Shown here piece after piece: positions 38,980 through 49,005 of a stretch of 64,000 nt of DNA. Location of the stretch: positions 62,001 through 126,000 of the forward strand of contig CAZPPG010000001.1 in NCBI GenBank assembly GCA_964588385.1. Reading direction: 5' to 3'. Position 1 is the stretch's first letter, and each line of letters begins with the position of its first letter. The position numbers and the translations under genes are program-made. The notes under the pieces were generated by a model. It made no database searches. It was given only the letters and a program-made list of their open reading frames with translations, and had not been told where the DNA came from. The DNA comes from JAHBWV01 sp964588385. Lineage in GTDB: Bacteria > Planctomycetota > Phycisphaerae > Phycisphaerales > UBA1924.

Positions 38980-41451
38980 TCACGGCGCGTGATCGAGGGT
39001 TCGCATGGAACCCGTGCGCGTGTTGGCGCGTGCGTCGATCTCCGTCCACACCCAGCCGTCGCGCGCGGTGATGCCCCACTGGCGTCCCTCGTGCCACTGG
39101 GCCATGCGGGGATCTGCCGCGCGGCGCGGGCCGGTTGACTGGTGGACCACGCGGGCATCGACATGATGGAGCAGGTCGACCGAGGCACGGATCGCGCTGC
39201 CGTGGTGGGGGATCTCCAGCACGCGCGTGCGCAGGTCCGGATGGGAACGCAAGAGCCCGTCGATCGCGGCCTCTTGGATGTCGCCGGTGAGAAGGAGCGA
39301 GGTTGAGGCGAGCGGCGCGCCGCGCGCGACGAAGGCCGCGACGAGCGAGCGCTCGTTGGGCGCGTCGGAGTCGAAGCCGGCCACGGGCCAGAGGAATCTG
39401 GCCTCGACATCGCCGAGCGCGAGGGTGTCGCCGGCGGCGATGCGTCGGATCGCGACGCCGCGGTGCTCCATCTCCGCCAGCGCGTGGGCGAGTCGCGCGT
39501 GCGGCATGGCGCGGACGGCGTCGAGGGTCGCGTCGCCGACGAAGAGGGTGCGAAGCCCCATGGTGCGGGCGGCGTCGAGCAGGCCGTTGTCGTGGTCGAG
39601 GTTCGGGTGTGTGAGCACGGCGACGGGGATGCGCGTGATGCCGAGCGCGCGGGCCGCGCGGGGGAGCGTGCGCGAGCCGATGTCGACGCGTGTGAGTGAG
39701 CCGCAGTCCCAGAGCATGGTGTCCGGCCCCGAGCGGACGATGTGGCATGTCCCGTCGCCGACGGCGAGCGTGTCGATGCGGACGAGGACGTCGGGCGCGA
39801 GCGCGGATGTGGTGCGGAGTTCGAGCCCCGCCCAACCCAAGACAAGGAGGGTCGCGAGCCAGTGGGGGATGCTGCGGCAGCGTCCTGATGCGCACCACCA
39901 GAGGGCGAGGCCGACGCAGCAGGCCGCGAGGAGCGTGGAGAAGGGGGCGATGCGCACGAGGGAGAAGCGCGACTCATCGAACCAGAGGACGATGTCGGTG
40001 GTCCACGCGCCGAGGAACTCGATCGGCTGAGCGAGCAGGCGCGCGAATCCGGGCCAGACGACGCCCCCGAGGATCGCGAGGAACCCGAGCCACATGAGCA
40101 GGACGCAGAGCGGGACCACGATGAGCGTGGCGGGGATCGCCAGGACGCTGATGGATCCGGTGTGCCAGGCGATGAGTGGGACGCTGACGAGCCAGCAGAG
40201 GAGTGAGGCGGAGACCAGCGAGCGGAAGCCGCCGGCGAGCCAGGTCCGGATGGTCGGATCCGGCGTCGTGATCGCGCCCTTGAGGCGCACGCCCCAGACG
40301 CGATCGTTGACGCGCGTGCCCAGGTGCAGGAGCACGCCGGTGAGCCCGACCGACAACTGGAACCCCAGTGCGAAGGCGTCCGCGGGTCGCCACAGGAGAA
40401 GGGCGCAGGCGATCCACGCGAGGAGCGCGAGGCGGTCGTGCCGTCGGCCAAGGGCGTCGGCGCTGAGGAAGCAGATGGCCATGGCGCCGGCCCGCACGAT
40501 GGGCGCCTCGGCCGGGACGATGAGCAGGTAAATGACGACGAGGGCGGCGACGATCAGCGGCTCCAGCCAGCCCCGATCGCCGAGCAGGCGAAGCCCGATC
40601 GTGACCGACCAGACGAGAACGACCAGGTGGAACCCGGAGATTGCCAGAACGTGCGAGAGGCCGACGCGTGTGAAGGCCTCGCGGGCGGGGTCGAGCGCGG
40701 CCTCGTCCTCGCCGAGGAGCAGCGAGCGGGCCAGCGCGGTGCCCCGAGAGGATGGTCCCGCAGCGCCGACGTCGATCGGTTCAAGGGCGGTGAGAGCGCG
40801 GGCGCGGAGGGTGTGTGCGGCTCGCGCGATGCGATCACGGAACGCCAGAGGCCCGGCCTCCTGGGCGATCAGCGTGGCGGCGGTGTCGATCGAGCCGAGC
40901 AAGCGCTGCTGGGACGCTCGCGGGCGCGGGTCGCGCTCGCCGGGGTTACGGGGCGGGCGGATGGGGGAGAATGCGCCTTGGATCGAGATGCGATCGCCCG
41001 GACGGAGTTCGGGCAGGCGACCGGAGGCGCGGACGCGGAGCGTGCCGCGTTCGGTGCGGAGCGTGAACGACTGGAGCACGGCGGGTCCAAAGGGGATCGG
41101 CGAGGATGATTCCAGCGTTCGCGGCGGATCGACGACCACTCCCCGGGTCGCGATGAGCGCGGGCATCTCGGCTTGGTCGGTCGTGAGAGCGCCCGTGCGG
41201 CTGGACCACCAGCCCGCGCCGAGCGCGACGACGGACACGAGCAGCGCGGCGGCGCACGCGCGACGGGTGAAGAAGCGGGCTGTGAGAGCGAACGCCGCGG
41301 CGAGCGTGAACCAGAGCCATGGGGGCGTGTCCGGCAGCGAACGTGCGAGAACGAAGCCGCCGATCAGCGCGGCGAGCGCGGTCCAAGCGCGGGCAGCAGC
41401 ATCCCACGTTCTCACGTGGGTGAGCGTGACAGAGCGAGGCCGGAACGTCAA
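38980..41451 (-). CDS. comEC: ComEC/Rec2 DNA-internalisation protein
   Basis: 823 residues, three-part ComEC. An N-terminal membrane/OB region (ERGTLRVRASGRLPELRPGD) comes first. The Competence domain contains LSHVLAISGFHLVVLVW. The C-terminal metallo-beta-lactamase-like domain has THPNLDHDNGL (HxxxDH) and EIPHHGS. Forms the inner-membrane channel for single-stranded DNA during transformation. The annotated start is a TTG at 41451; a GTG at 41415 is possible, and a CCCACGT/ACGTGGG hairpin covers that point. It follows the pilin-like gene by 34 bp on the same strand, so they may share a transcript. Confidence 0.92.
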   Translation of the reverse strand: MTFRPRSVTLTHVRTWDAAARAWTALAALIGGFVLARSLPDTPPWLWFTLAAAFALTARFFTRRACAAALLVSVVALGAGWWSSRTGALTTDQAEMPALIATRGVVVDPPRTLESSSPIPFGPAVLQSFTLRTERGTLRVRASGRLPELRPGDRISIQGAFSPIRPPRNPGERDPRPRASQQRLLGSIDTAATLIAQEAGPLAFRDRIARAAHTLRARALTALEPIDVGAAGPSSRGTALARSLLLGEDEAALDPAREAFTRVGLSHVLAISGFHLVVLVWSVTIGLRLLGDRGWLEPLIVAALVVIYLLIVPAEAPIVRAGAMAICFLSADALGRRHDRLALLAWIACALLLWRPADAFALGFQLSVGLTGVLLHLGTRVNDRVWGVRLKGAITTPDPTIRTWLAGGFRSLVSASLLCWLVSVPLIAWHTGSISVLAIPATLIVVPLCVLLMWLGFLAILGGVVWPGFARLLAQPIEFLGAWTTDIVLWFDESRFSLVRIAPFSTLLAACCVGLALWWCASGRCRSIPHWLATLLVLGWAGLELRTTSALAPDVLVRIDTLAVGDGTCHIVRSGPDTMLWDCGSLTRVDIGSRTLPRAARALGITRIPVAVLTHPNLDHDNGLLDAARTMGLRTLFVGDATLDAVRAMPHARLAHALAEMEHRGVAIRRIAAGDTLALGDVEARFLWPVAGFDSDAPNERSLVAAFVARGAPLASTSLLLTGDIQEAAIDGLLRSHPDLRTRVLEIPHHGSAIRASVDLLHHVDARVVHQSTGPRRAADPRMAQWHEGRQWGITARDGWVWTEIDARANTRTGSMRTLDHAP

Positions 41452-41485
41452 GTCGGTGGTTCACATGCGGGCGAGGCGTTGGGGA

Positions 41486-42682
41486 TCAGTTGCCGCCGGA
41501 GACGACGATGTCGTCAAAGTCATCGAGGACGTCGATGGTGGTGGGCTGGTCCTTGCTGTCCAGGAGATCGGTGTCGTTCTTGTTCTTGAAGTTCAGGCCG
41601 AAGGGGAGCCTCTTGGTGGTGGTGCCGATGGCGTGCTTGGCGCCGTCGTCCTTACGGCCGAGGAACACGCCGTCGACGCCGGCGGAGTGGACGACGAACC
41701 GGCCGCGGGCGGCGGTGGGGCGGATGTCGCCCACGCTCTTGGTGCGATCGTCGGGGTAGCCGGGGTTGCCGAGGAGGCCGTTAAGGGTGGAGTTGCGGTC
41801 GGCATCGGAGACGCTGCTGCCGATCAGACTCTCCGAGGTCATGTTGACGAACTTGGGTCCGACGGCGTTGGCCGAGAGGAAGGCGGCGTTTGAGTTCCAG
41901 TAGAACCGGGCGCGGGTGCCGGCTCCGCTGGCGGGGCCGGAGCTCTTGCGTGCAAAGTCAGTCTCGTTCACGATCGGCTGGGTGGCGGTGTCGTCCATCA
42001 CCCACGCGAGGAGGGGGACGCCGAAGGCGTCGATCACGTCGGGCAACTGCATCTTGGGCTTTGAGGAGATGTCGGTGTGGGGAGGCGCGGAGTTCTGGGC
42101 CTGGCGGTCGCTGCCGCGTGAGAACTGCGGCTGGTAGAACTTGTTGTCGGGGACGAAGTACGGGGCGAAGCCGTTGAAAGAGACGCCGATCTTCGAGGTG
42201 TCGACATCGATGCGATCCGCCCGTGACGACTTGATGGGACCGACACCCTCGGCGAGTTCGTCGGGGCGTACGACCGGGGGTGGGGCGCTGCCGCCGCCGC
42301 CTCCGCTGCTGCCGCCCGTCGTGCGCGGCACGACGCCTCCGGCGAGGTCGAGCATGATATTTTCCATGGCGGACATGCCGCGCCCGCTGCCCGTGCCGCT
42401 GGCGGGATTCTGCTCGTCGTTCCCCATCTCGGTTGGCGTGAAGAAGCCGGGGAGGCGGCGCTGGTCCTGCTCGAAGCGTGCGGCGCCGGCGATGAGCTGC
42501 TGGATGAGGTTCTGGGTTGCGGTCTTCTTGGCGACGTTGCGTGCGCCGCCAAGGGCGGGCAGGAGGATCGCGGAGATGATCACGATGATGAGGATCACCA
42601 CGATCAGTTCAACGATGGTGAACGCCCGACGCGCGCAGCGATTCTGAGGGCGGGAACCGATCGTGCCATTCGACTGAGCCAT
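41486..42682 (-). CDS. Type IV pilin-like/pseudopilin protein with long C-terminal domain
   Basis: 398 residues. A class III signal is present: a basic leader of 20 residues, then RRA|FTIVELIVVILIIVIIS, with Glu5 conserved and Ala instead of Gly at -1. After the pilin helix come a linker with Gly/Ser repeats (GSSGGGGG) and a large globular domain, longer than ordinary type II pseudopilins. AAGGGAGG precedes the ATG at 42682. The adjacent comEC suggests a role in a DNA-uptake pseudopilus, but type II secretion is an alternative. Confidence 0.83.
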   Translation of the reverse strand: MAQSNGTIGSRPQNRCARRAFTIVELIVVILIIVIISAILLPALGGARNVAKKTATQNLIQQLIAGAARFEQDQRRLPGFFTPTEMGNDEQNPASGTGSGRGMSAMENIMLDLAGGVVPRTTGGSSGGGGGSAPPPVVRPDELAEGVGPIKSSRADRIDVDTSKIGVSFNGFAPYFVPDNKFYQPQFSRGSDRQAQNSAPPHTDISSKPKMQLPDVIDAFGVPLLAWVMDDTATQPIVNETDFARKSSGPASGAGTRARFYWNSNAAFLSANAVGPKFVNMTSESLIGSSVSDADRNSTLNGLLGNPGYPDDRTKSVGDIRPTAARGRFVVHSAGVDGVFLGRKDDGAKHAIGTTTKRLPFGLNFKNKNDTDLLDSKDQPTTIDVLDDFDDIVVSGGN

Positions 42683-42968
42683 GCGGCCTCCCTTCCCGGA
42701 GCGGCATCTGACCGCTTCGGGGGATTCTGTATCCACCGCCCCCTCCCGTCCCTTTCGTCGCGCGGCCGCGTCGTGTTGCTCAAGAGAGCCGGAATGCAAG
42801 CAACAGGGATGGGAGAACCCAAACACAGACCGGCTCCCGGAAGTGTAGCGGACCGTCGATCGGCGAGCGAGGCGGTTTGAACTCCGGCCCTCCGGATCCC
42901 ATACTGAAGGAGTGACGCTTGGCTCCTCAACCCGGCCCGGTTCCGCACGCGAAGCGAAGGGCGCGACC

Positions 42969-44069
42969 GTGACGACCGCCGAAGGCGCACGCGTGGCCGA
43001 AGCGGGCGGCGTGGTGCTGTTTCCGACGGAGACGTTGTACGGGGCGTGCGTGCGTGGGGATCGGGCCGAGTGCGTGGCGCGGCTGGCGGGCGCCTTGGGC
43101 GGCGCCGTGGGGGCCGACGGGCTGGGCGCGACGCTGCACGTGGCCAACCCTCATGCCCTGCTGCGGATCGGGGAGGCGATGAACGGGGATGGGGACGGGT
43201 TCATGCCGGGGCACCGGCGCCTGATCGACCGCCTGCTTCCGGGGCCGGTGCGGCTGCTGATCGAGATGACCGACAGCCAGATGCTGCGGGTCCGGGCGAC
43301 GCTTGGGCTGGCGCCCGGCGCGGCGGAGATCGGCGGTTCTCTGGCGGTGCGCGTGCCGAGCCATCCCGATGCGGTCGCGTTTCTGGGGGCGTGCCGGTTT
43401 CCGATTGTGGCGGTCTCCGCCGACGCACTCCGGCCCGGGGCCGTCGAGGCGCTGTCCGCGGCTTCGGGCGGGGCTGCTCGTGTGGGGGTTGAAGCCGGGG
43501 ATGAGCCGCGGGGCGTTCACTCGACGACGGTGGTGTTGACGAGCGCAGGGGGGGTCATGGTGGTCGACGAGGGCGCGGTGTCGAGGCGTGAGGTGGCGCG
43601 GGCGATGGAGCGGCACATTCTGTTTGTGTGCACGGGGAACACGTGCCGCAGTCCGATGGCCGAGGCGATCGCGCGTCGGGTGGCGGAGCGTGCGGACCCG
43701 AGCCCGGTGCGTGTGGTGGTGGGGTCGGCGGGGGTTTCCGGAGGCGGAGGGGGCGCGACGTCGGAGGCGATGGAGGCGATGCGGGGGATGGGCCTGGACC
43801 TTTCGCGTCATCGCTCGCGGGCTCTGACGCGTCAGATGATCGACGATGCGGACGAGATCTACGCGATGACGGCGAGCCATGCGCGGGCGATCGTGTCGAT
43901 GTCGCCGGGCGCAGAGGCCAAGGTCCGCGTGCTGGACCCGGAGGGGCGCGATGTTCCGGATCCGATCGGATCGCCCCAGCGGGAGTACGAGCGCGTCGCG
44001 TCCGAGATCGAGCGAATGATCAGGCATCGACTCGGCTCGGCCGAGGCGCCCCGGAGCCCATCGTCATGA
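42969..44069 (+). CDS. Fusion of YrdC/Sua5-like domain and low-molecular-weight protein tyrosine phosphatase
   Basis: 366 residues. Residues 1-215 form a YrdC/Sua5-type domain: FPTETLYG, RLLPGPVRLLIEM, SLAVRVPSHPDAV, VSADALRPG and HSTTVVL occur in family order. The Lys/Arg motif (KxRP) expected after the first strand is missing: the segment reads RLAGALGGAVGADGLGATLH. Residues 225-366 are a complete LMW-PTP: VCTGNTCRS (CxxxxxRS nucleophile loop) and DVPDPIG with the general-acid Asp. The GTG at 42969 has GAAGGG 7 nt upstream; a GTG at 42912 has its RBS too close. The stop overlaps rpiB by ATGA. Confidence 0.85.
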   Translation: MTTAEGARVAEAGGVVLFPTETLYGACVRGDRAECVARLAGALGGAVGADGLGATLHVANPHALLRIGEAMNGDGDGFMPGHRRLIDRLLPGPVRLLIEMTDSQMLRVRATLGLAPGAAEIGGSLAVRVPSHPDAVAFLGACRFPIVAVSADALRPGAVEALSAASGGAARVGVEAGDEPRGVHSTTVVLTSAGGVMVVDEGAVSRREVARAMERHILFVCTGNTCRSPMAEAIARRVAERADPSPVRVVVGSAGVSGGGGGATSEAMEAMRGMGLDLSRHRSRALTRQMIDDADEIYAMTASHARAIVSMSPGAEAKVRVLDPEGRDVPDPIGSPQREYERVASEIERMIRHRLGSAEAPRSPSS

Positions 44070-44530
44070 GAATCGCCATCGGCGCGGACCACCGTGGATC
44101 GAATGCCGCACACCAGCTCGCGGAGAAGCTCCGTGCCGAGGGGCACCAGGTGACGATCGCGGGCGCGCTGGACAATGCCCCCTGCGACTATCCCGAGCGC
44201 GCCTACGAGGTGGGCAACACGATCGCGCGGGGTGAGGCGGACACGGGCATCCTGATCTGTGGCACGGGGATCGGCATGTCGATCGCCGCCAACAAGATCG
44301 CGGGCATCCGCGCGGCGGTGGTGCACGATGAGCTGACGGCGGAGCTATCACGCACGCACAACAACGCGAACGTGGTGTGTCTGTCGGCGGACCTTCTGGG
44401 GCAGCGGATCATGGAGAAGATCGTGGACGCGTTCATCTGCGCGTCGTTCCAGGGCGGGCGGCATGAGCGCCGGCTCAAGAAGATCGCGCTGATTGAGCAG
44501 GGGCTGGATCCCGCCGGGCTGAAGGATTGA
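44066..44530 (+). CDS. rpiB: Ribose-5-phosphate isomerase B
   Basis: 154 residues, typical RpiB/LacAB family size. Active-site features: IGADHRGSNAAHQL at the N-terminus, the catalytic Cys in LICGTGIGMSIAANKI, and SRTHNNANVV. Interconverts ribose-5-phosphate and ribulose-5-phosphate in the cytosol. ATGA overlap with the preceding fusion gene indicates translational coupling. Convergent with the PQQ-propeller gene. Confidence 0.95.
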   Translation: MRIAIGADHRGSNAAHQLAEKLRAEGHQVTIAGALDNAPCDYPERAYEVGNTIARGEADTGILICGTGIGMSIAANKIAGIRAAVVHDELTAELSRTHNNANVVCLSADLLGQRIMEKIVDAFICASFQGGRHERRLKKIALIEQGLDPAGLKD

Positions 44531-44571
44531 GAGGGATCGTGGTTGGGCGCGGGGTGTAAGGGTGGGGGGTG

Positions 44572-47500
44572 TCAGGGCTCGGGAGCCGCGATGACCAGCG
44601 TGACGCCCGAGGCGCTCACAAGGATGTGTCCGTCGAGCAGGGCGAGCCCGTCGGGGGGCATGAGCAGCGCCAGTTCGCGGGAAGCGACCAGGCGGGCGCT
44701 CGAGGTGTCCAGAACGCTGAGGGTGTAAGTTCTGCGTCCTTCGGGGGACTCCGTGGGTCGTGTGTCGATCGTGACCAGCGCATCTGCGCCCGCCTGAGCG
44801 GGGAGCAAGGAGTCTGAGGCGCTGATCGCGTCGGCGCCGACGCGCCGTCCTGCGGCGTCGTAGATCACCACGCCTCGGGGCGAGCAGAACGCCAGGCGGT
44901 CACCGAGCTTGCGTCCGACGACCCTCTGTCGCGTTCCGAGCCGGTCGTCGGAGCGGAGGGGATCCGGCTGCATCTGTCCGGTAGCGGCATCGGCAAGCCA
45001 GAGCGCCCGCGTGTTGTCGAGCATGAAGATGCTCGGTCCCATGACCCATGCGTCGACGATGCGCTCCGCGGCGTCTCGGTACCGCGTCCAGTTGCGGCGG
45101 CCGCTCTCGGAGTTTGCGGAGAGGATCCCTTCCTCGAACCCGGCGAGCGTGTTGGCCTCCGCGTCGAGGCGCAGCCACATGATGTCGCCCGGAAGGTCGG
45201 TCGCGACGCTGAGCACGCGGTCTGCGTGCGCGTCGAGGGAGGCCATCACCGGCTTGAGCTCAATGGGCTGGTCGGGCGCGACTTGGCGCTCGGTGGAGCC
45301 TCCGACGACGATGATGCCCGCGCCGATGGCGACCTCGTAGACGCGATCGACGGGCGTGCGGGTGGCGTAGCGGACCGCGCCGGTGCCGGCGTTGATGGAG
45401 GCGAGGCGTCCGGCCCGCTCGGCGAGGACCAGGGTGTTGCCGTCGAGGGCGACGAGCAGGTCGGTGAGCGCGACGGTGCCCGCCGTGGGTGTGGCGATGG
45501 TGAGGGGGCGGCCGATCTGGTCGAGCATCCGGCGCTGGGACTGGGCGTCGAGCGGGAAGAGCGTGCGGAGACGCGGCGAGGTCCACGCGGTCTTGCCGGT
45601 CCGGGGGTCGATGCGCTCGATGGTCCCGCCGTCGGCGCCGACCCACTGCAGGTAGATCGCCTCGGCGTCCTGCCAGAGCACGCGCGGCGGCAACTCGCAG
45701 GGGCGACGCCAGATCTCGGTCACCGAGCCGGAGGACTGGGCCGGGCCGAATCCGGCGATGGCCTTTCCATCCGCTGAGATCATGAGTGCGAGCGTCGGTG
45801 AACCGTCGCGTTCGGCGGAGACGGACTGGGCGAGGGTCCAGCCGACGAGGGCCTGGGCGACCTCGGCACCGGACGGCGGGCCCACGCGGGCCAGGCGCGA
45901 GCGCTCGGCCATGCGGGTGCGGGCCTGGAGCAGCGCGGCCCCGACATCGACCGGGCGACCGGCGAGGGTGGGGGCGACGCCGGGCCAGCGCGCGAAGCGG
46001 GCCGCGGCCAGTTCCAGCGCGTCGATTGCGTCGGACTCGGCGAGGGCGAGGATCGTTGCCCCGGCGATCTCCGGCGCATCGGTCGGATCGAGCCAGACGC
46101 CGGCGAGCGTGGCCCACTCGACAAATGAGGCGGCGGCGCGGAGGTCGCCCAGCGCGCCCGAGCGGTCCCCAGCTTCGAGACGAGACGCCGCGGCGCGACG
46201 GAGCGCGGCGACGACAACGGCGGAGGCGGGGTAGCGATCGGCGATCTGGGCGAGCTGGTCCGGGTCGGCCGGAGCGCGGAGGAGCGCGTCCCTGGCCTCG
46301 ATGTCAAAGAGTTCGTAGGCGCGCGGGCCGGCGCTGAGCACCAGGGCCCGCAGGCGCGAGGTTGCTTCGGTGGCGGCACGGATGGAGAGGCCGGGTGTGC
46401 GATGGATCGCGTTCGCGAGTGAGGGATTGGCGAGCACGCGCTGGTAGATCTCGATCGCTTCGCCCACGCGTGACTGGGCGGCGCGGAGGCGTCCGGCGGC
46501 CATAGCGTGGGTGACCTGTTCATCCGGCGACGAGCAGACGCGTCCGAGACGATCGACGAGCGCGTCCAGAAGGGCCAGATCGTCGATGCGGGGTGTGGTC
46601 CCCGGAAGCTCAGAGGGAGGCGCGTCGGCGCTCCATCCAATCGCGCTGGCGCCGATGAGCGATTCGAGCAGGGTCACGACGCGCCGGCGAGCATCTTCGG
46701 AAGAGGGTGAGCCGGCGGTGCGCTCCGCGACCTCGATGGCGCGATCCAGGGCGGGCACAACCTCGGCCCAGCGGCGCGAGCGGGAGGCCAGATCGGCGAA
46801 CGTGATGGCCGGGCCCGCGTCGTCTCCGGCCCGGTCGACACGCTCGCGAAGCAGCCCGGAGGCCACGTCCCACACGAGGTAGCTGTGGATCTCGCGATGA
46901 TCGACCACGACCACCTGACCGTCGGCCAGCGCGAGGTTGCCCGTTCGCTCCAAAGGGGCGGAGATCGGCTCACGCGGGTTCTTCGGATCGATCAGCACAA
47001 GGCCGGAGCGAGTCGGAGCGGCCAGAAGCCCGCCCGCGTCGAACACGCGACCGGTCATGGAGCCGGCGTCGCCTTCCAGGGGCACGCTGGTCCGCACCTG
47101 CGCCGTGTCAAAGTCGGCAAAGTCAACGAACGCGATCCGCCGATCGCCGACGGCAGCGATGTCCGGACCGATGCGCACCAGGTATCGCGCCTGCTCCAGC
47201 GCCCCGACCGAGCGGCTTGCCAGGAGGCGCCCGGTCTCAAGGTCCAGGCGGACCAGGTCCAGCCGATCCGGCGTCAGCGTGACCAGGCCGCCGGCGTGCT
47301 TCCCACCCGTCGCGCCCTCATCGGCGCCCTCGTCGATGAGGGGCATGACGGTGCCCCAAGGCCACCCGGCCACGGTGTTGATGAGTGTGGTGGAGGGGAT
47401 GCGCCGGATCCAGACGATGCGGCCGCTGGAGGCCTCGAGTGCGCTGATGACCCCCACCTCGTCGGTGCGATAGACGATGCCTCGGTAGAGCACCGCGCCC

Positions 47501-48849
47501 TCCGTGGAGCGCCCGCCGCGGCTGGTGGACTGGATGCCCGCGCTGCCGATGGTGGTTGTCCAGAGGAGCGTGCCGTCACGCAGATCGATGCCCACCATCG
47601 CGATGGAGACGAGCCGTCGCTGCGGAACGTGCTTGCGCACGGCGGCGATGACGGTTGTGCCGTCCACCAGGAGCGGCCCGCGCACGGATCCGCCAACGAG
47701 TTGGGGGTCCAGATCGACGACGTCGACGGACCACACGAGGCGGCCGGTGCCGCGATCAATGGCGTGGATCCGCGGATCGCCGGAGCGGCCGTTGCCGCTG
47801 GCGACGCCGGTGGTGGCGAGCACGATGCCGCGCGTGAGCGTGACGGTGTTGCCGTCGTCGAAGCCCCGTGAGTAGGCGCGGTCGTTGGGGCGCCGGCCGA
47901 ACTCGAGCGGCTCATAGCGGGCCTCGGCGTCCAGCGGACGCGTGCGCCAGCGCTCCTCCAGCGTGAAGCGGTCGAGCGCGGCGATCGTTGCCCCATCGTT
48001 CAGATAGATGGTCTCGCCCGCGATGGTGGGGAAGGCCCAGGCGGGCTCAACCATCGGCGCGGCGCCCGTGGCTCGGCGGACCTGCTCGATCGCGTCATCG
48101 CGATCGTTTGTTCCGCGCGTGGAGAAGGGCGATGAACGGATCGGCGTCCACACCATGTCGCCGATGACCGGGCGGTCGCCGCGCTCGAAGGCCGAGTGGA
48201 TCGGCTCGTTCAGCAGCGGCGGGTGATCGATGGCCTTGTGGGGCGGCGCGACCGCTCTGGCGCGGGCGGCGAACCCCTCGGCCCACGTCCAGGTTGAGGG
48301 GCGATCGAGGTAGCCGGCGATCTGGGAGGCGAGCGAGGCGGCGGCCCGCGCGATCTCCGGGTCGTCCCGATCGGGGTGTGCCGCCAGGGGGGCGAGCGTC
48401 AGGCGTGCGGCCTCGAAGCGTGATGCTTCCAGGTGGCCCTGGGCGATGCGGAGCGTGCCGATTGCGCCCGCGCGCGTAAGGAAGTTCGAGGTTTCAAGGC
48501 GCGCGTGCTCGGCGCGAGAGAGGAGGAGGTCGGCGACGGGGCCCTGCGTCTGGCGATAGGCGTCCAGCAGGGCAGGATCGGCGAGGATGGCGTCGTGCAC
48601 GCGTCGGCGAACGGTGACGAAGATGTCCGAATCGCCGGGAAGTTCCAGGGCGCGATGGGGCTCGCTATCGAGCAGGCGCTGGAGCGAACGCACCGATTCG
48701 GAGAGATTGCCGGCGTTGACCAGCTCCGGGAGGCGGGAGAGGGTGTCGCGCGCGGCGGTGGAATCGTCGACATAGACCGGGTTGATCCCCTGCGGGCTCG
48801 CGCCGAGGGCGAGCAGGGCGATCAGCGCGACTGCTATCGGACGATGCAC
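44572..48849 (-). CDS. Large secreted PQQ-like beta-propeller protein
   Basis: 1425 residues with an N-terminal signal peptide (IAVALIALLALGASP). After a helical TPR-like region (residues 30-190), PQQ-type propeller blades are visible, such as IYLNDGATIAALDRFTLEERW, VLYRGIVYRTDEVGVISALE and SGRIVWIRRIP. A second helical block (about residues 700-960) separates a second propeller region (DGGTIERIDPRTGKTAWTSP). A GTG start at 48849 has AGGAGGAG 7 nt upstream. Probably an extracytoplasmic scaffold; PQQ binding itself is unlikely for such blades. A TCCGGAC inverted repeat lies 25 bp upstream. Confidence 0.82.
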   Translation of the reverse strand: MHRPIAVALIALLALGASPQGINPVYVDDSTAARDTLSRLPELVNAGNLSESVRSLQRLLDSEPHRALELPGDSDIFVTVRRRVHDAILADPALLDAYRQTQGPVADLLLSRAEHARLETSNFLTRAGAIGTLRIAQGHLEASRFEAARLTLAPLAAHPDRDDPEIARAAASLASQIAGYLDRPSTWTWAEGFAARARAVAPPHKAIDHPPLLNEPIHSAFERGDRPVIGDMVWTPIRSSPFSTRGTNDRDDAIEQVRRATGAAPMVEPAWAFPTIAGETIYLNDGATIAALDRFTLEERWRTRPLDAEARYEPLEFGRRPNDRAYSRGFDDGNTVTLTRGIVLATTGVASGNGRSGDPRIHAIDRGTGRLVWSVDVVDLDPQLVGGSVRGPLLVDGTTVIAAVRKHVPQRRLVSIAMVGIDLRDGTLLWTTTIGSAGIQSTSRGGRSTEGAVLYRGIVYRTDEVGVISALEASSGRIVWIRRIPSTTLINTVAGWPWGTVMPLIDEGADEGATGGKHAGGLVTLTPDRLDLVRLDLETGRLLASRSVGALEQARYLVRIGPDIAAVGDRRIAFVDFADFDTAQVRTSVPLEGDAGSMTGRVFDAGGLLAAPTRSGLVLIDPKNPREPISAPLERTGNLALADGQVVVVDHREIHSYLVWDVASGLLRERVDRAGDDAGPAITFADLASRSRRWAEVVPALDRAIEVAERTAGSPSSEDARRRVVTLLESLIGASAIGWSADAPPSELPGTTPRIDDLALLDALVDRLGRVCSSPDEQVTHAMAAGRLRAAQSRVGEAIEIYQRVLANPSLANAIHRTPGLSIRAATEATSRLRALVLSAGPRAYELFDIEARDALLRAPADPDQLAQIADRYPASAVVVAALRRAAASRLEAGDRSGALGDLRAAASFVEWATLAGVWLDPTDAPEIAGATILALAESDAIDALELAAARFARWPGVAPTLAGRPVDVGAALLQARTRMAERSRLARVGPPSGAEVAQALVGWTLAQSVSAERDGSPTLALMISADGKAIAGFGPAQSSGSVTEIWRRPCELPPRVLWQDAEAIYLQWVGADGGTIERIDPRTGKTAWTSPRLRTLFPLDAQSQRRMLDQIGRPLTIATPTAGTVALTDLLVALDGNTLVLAERAGRLASINAGTGAVRYATRTPVDRVYEVAIGAGIIVVGGSTERQVAPDQPIELKPVMASLDAHADRVLSVATDLPGDIMWLRLDAEANTLAGFEEGILSANSESGRRNWTRYRDAAERIVDAWVMGPSIFMLDNTRALWLADAATGQMQPDPLRSDDRLGTRQRVVGRKLGDRLAFCSPRGVVIYDAAGRRVGADAISASDSLLPAQAGADALVTIDTRPTESPEGRRTYTLSVLDTSSARLVASRELALLMPPDGLALLDGHILVSASGVTLVIAAPEP

Positions 48850-48873
48850 GCGAGGGCTCCTCCTGCCGCTTTG

Positions 48874-48892
48874 TCCGGACAGATCGTCCGGA
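48874..48892. promoter_or_regulatory. Inverted repeat upstream of the PQQ-propeller gene
   Basis: Perfect 7 bp arms TCCGGAC/GTCCGGA with a 5 nt spacer, just before the RBS of the gene starting at 48849. Candidate operator or leader hairpin. Confidence 0.4.
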
Positions 48893-49005
48893 GACCCGCC
48901 AGATCATCCCATCGGAATGTCCGCACGCCACCCTGAGCCGGATCGCTCAACCCTGGATGGTGACGGGCCGAATGGGCCGTTGTGATCGAGAAGGTCTCAC
49001 ACTTC

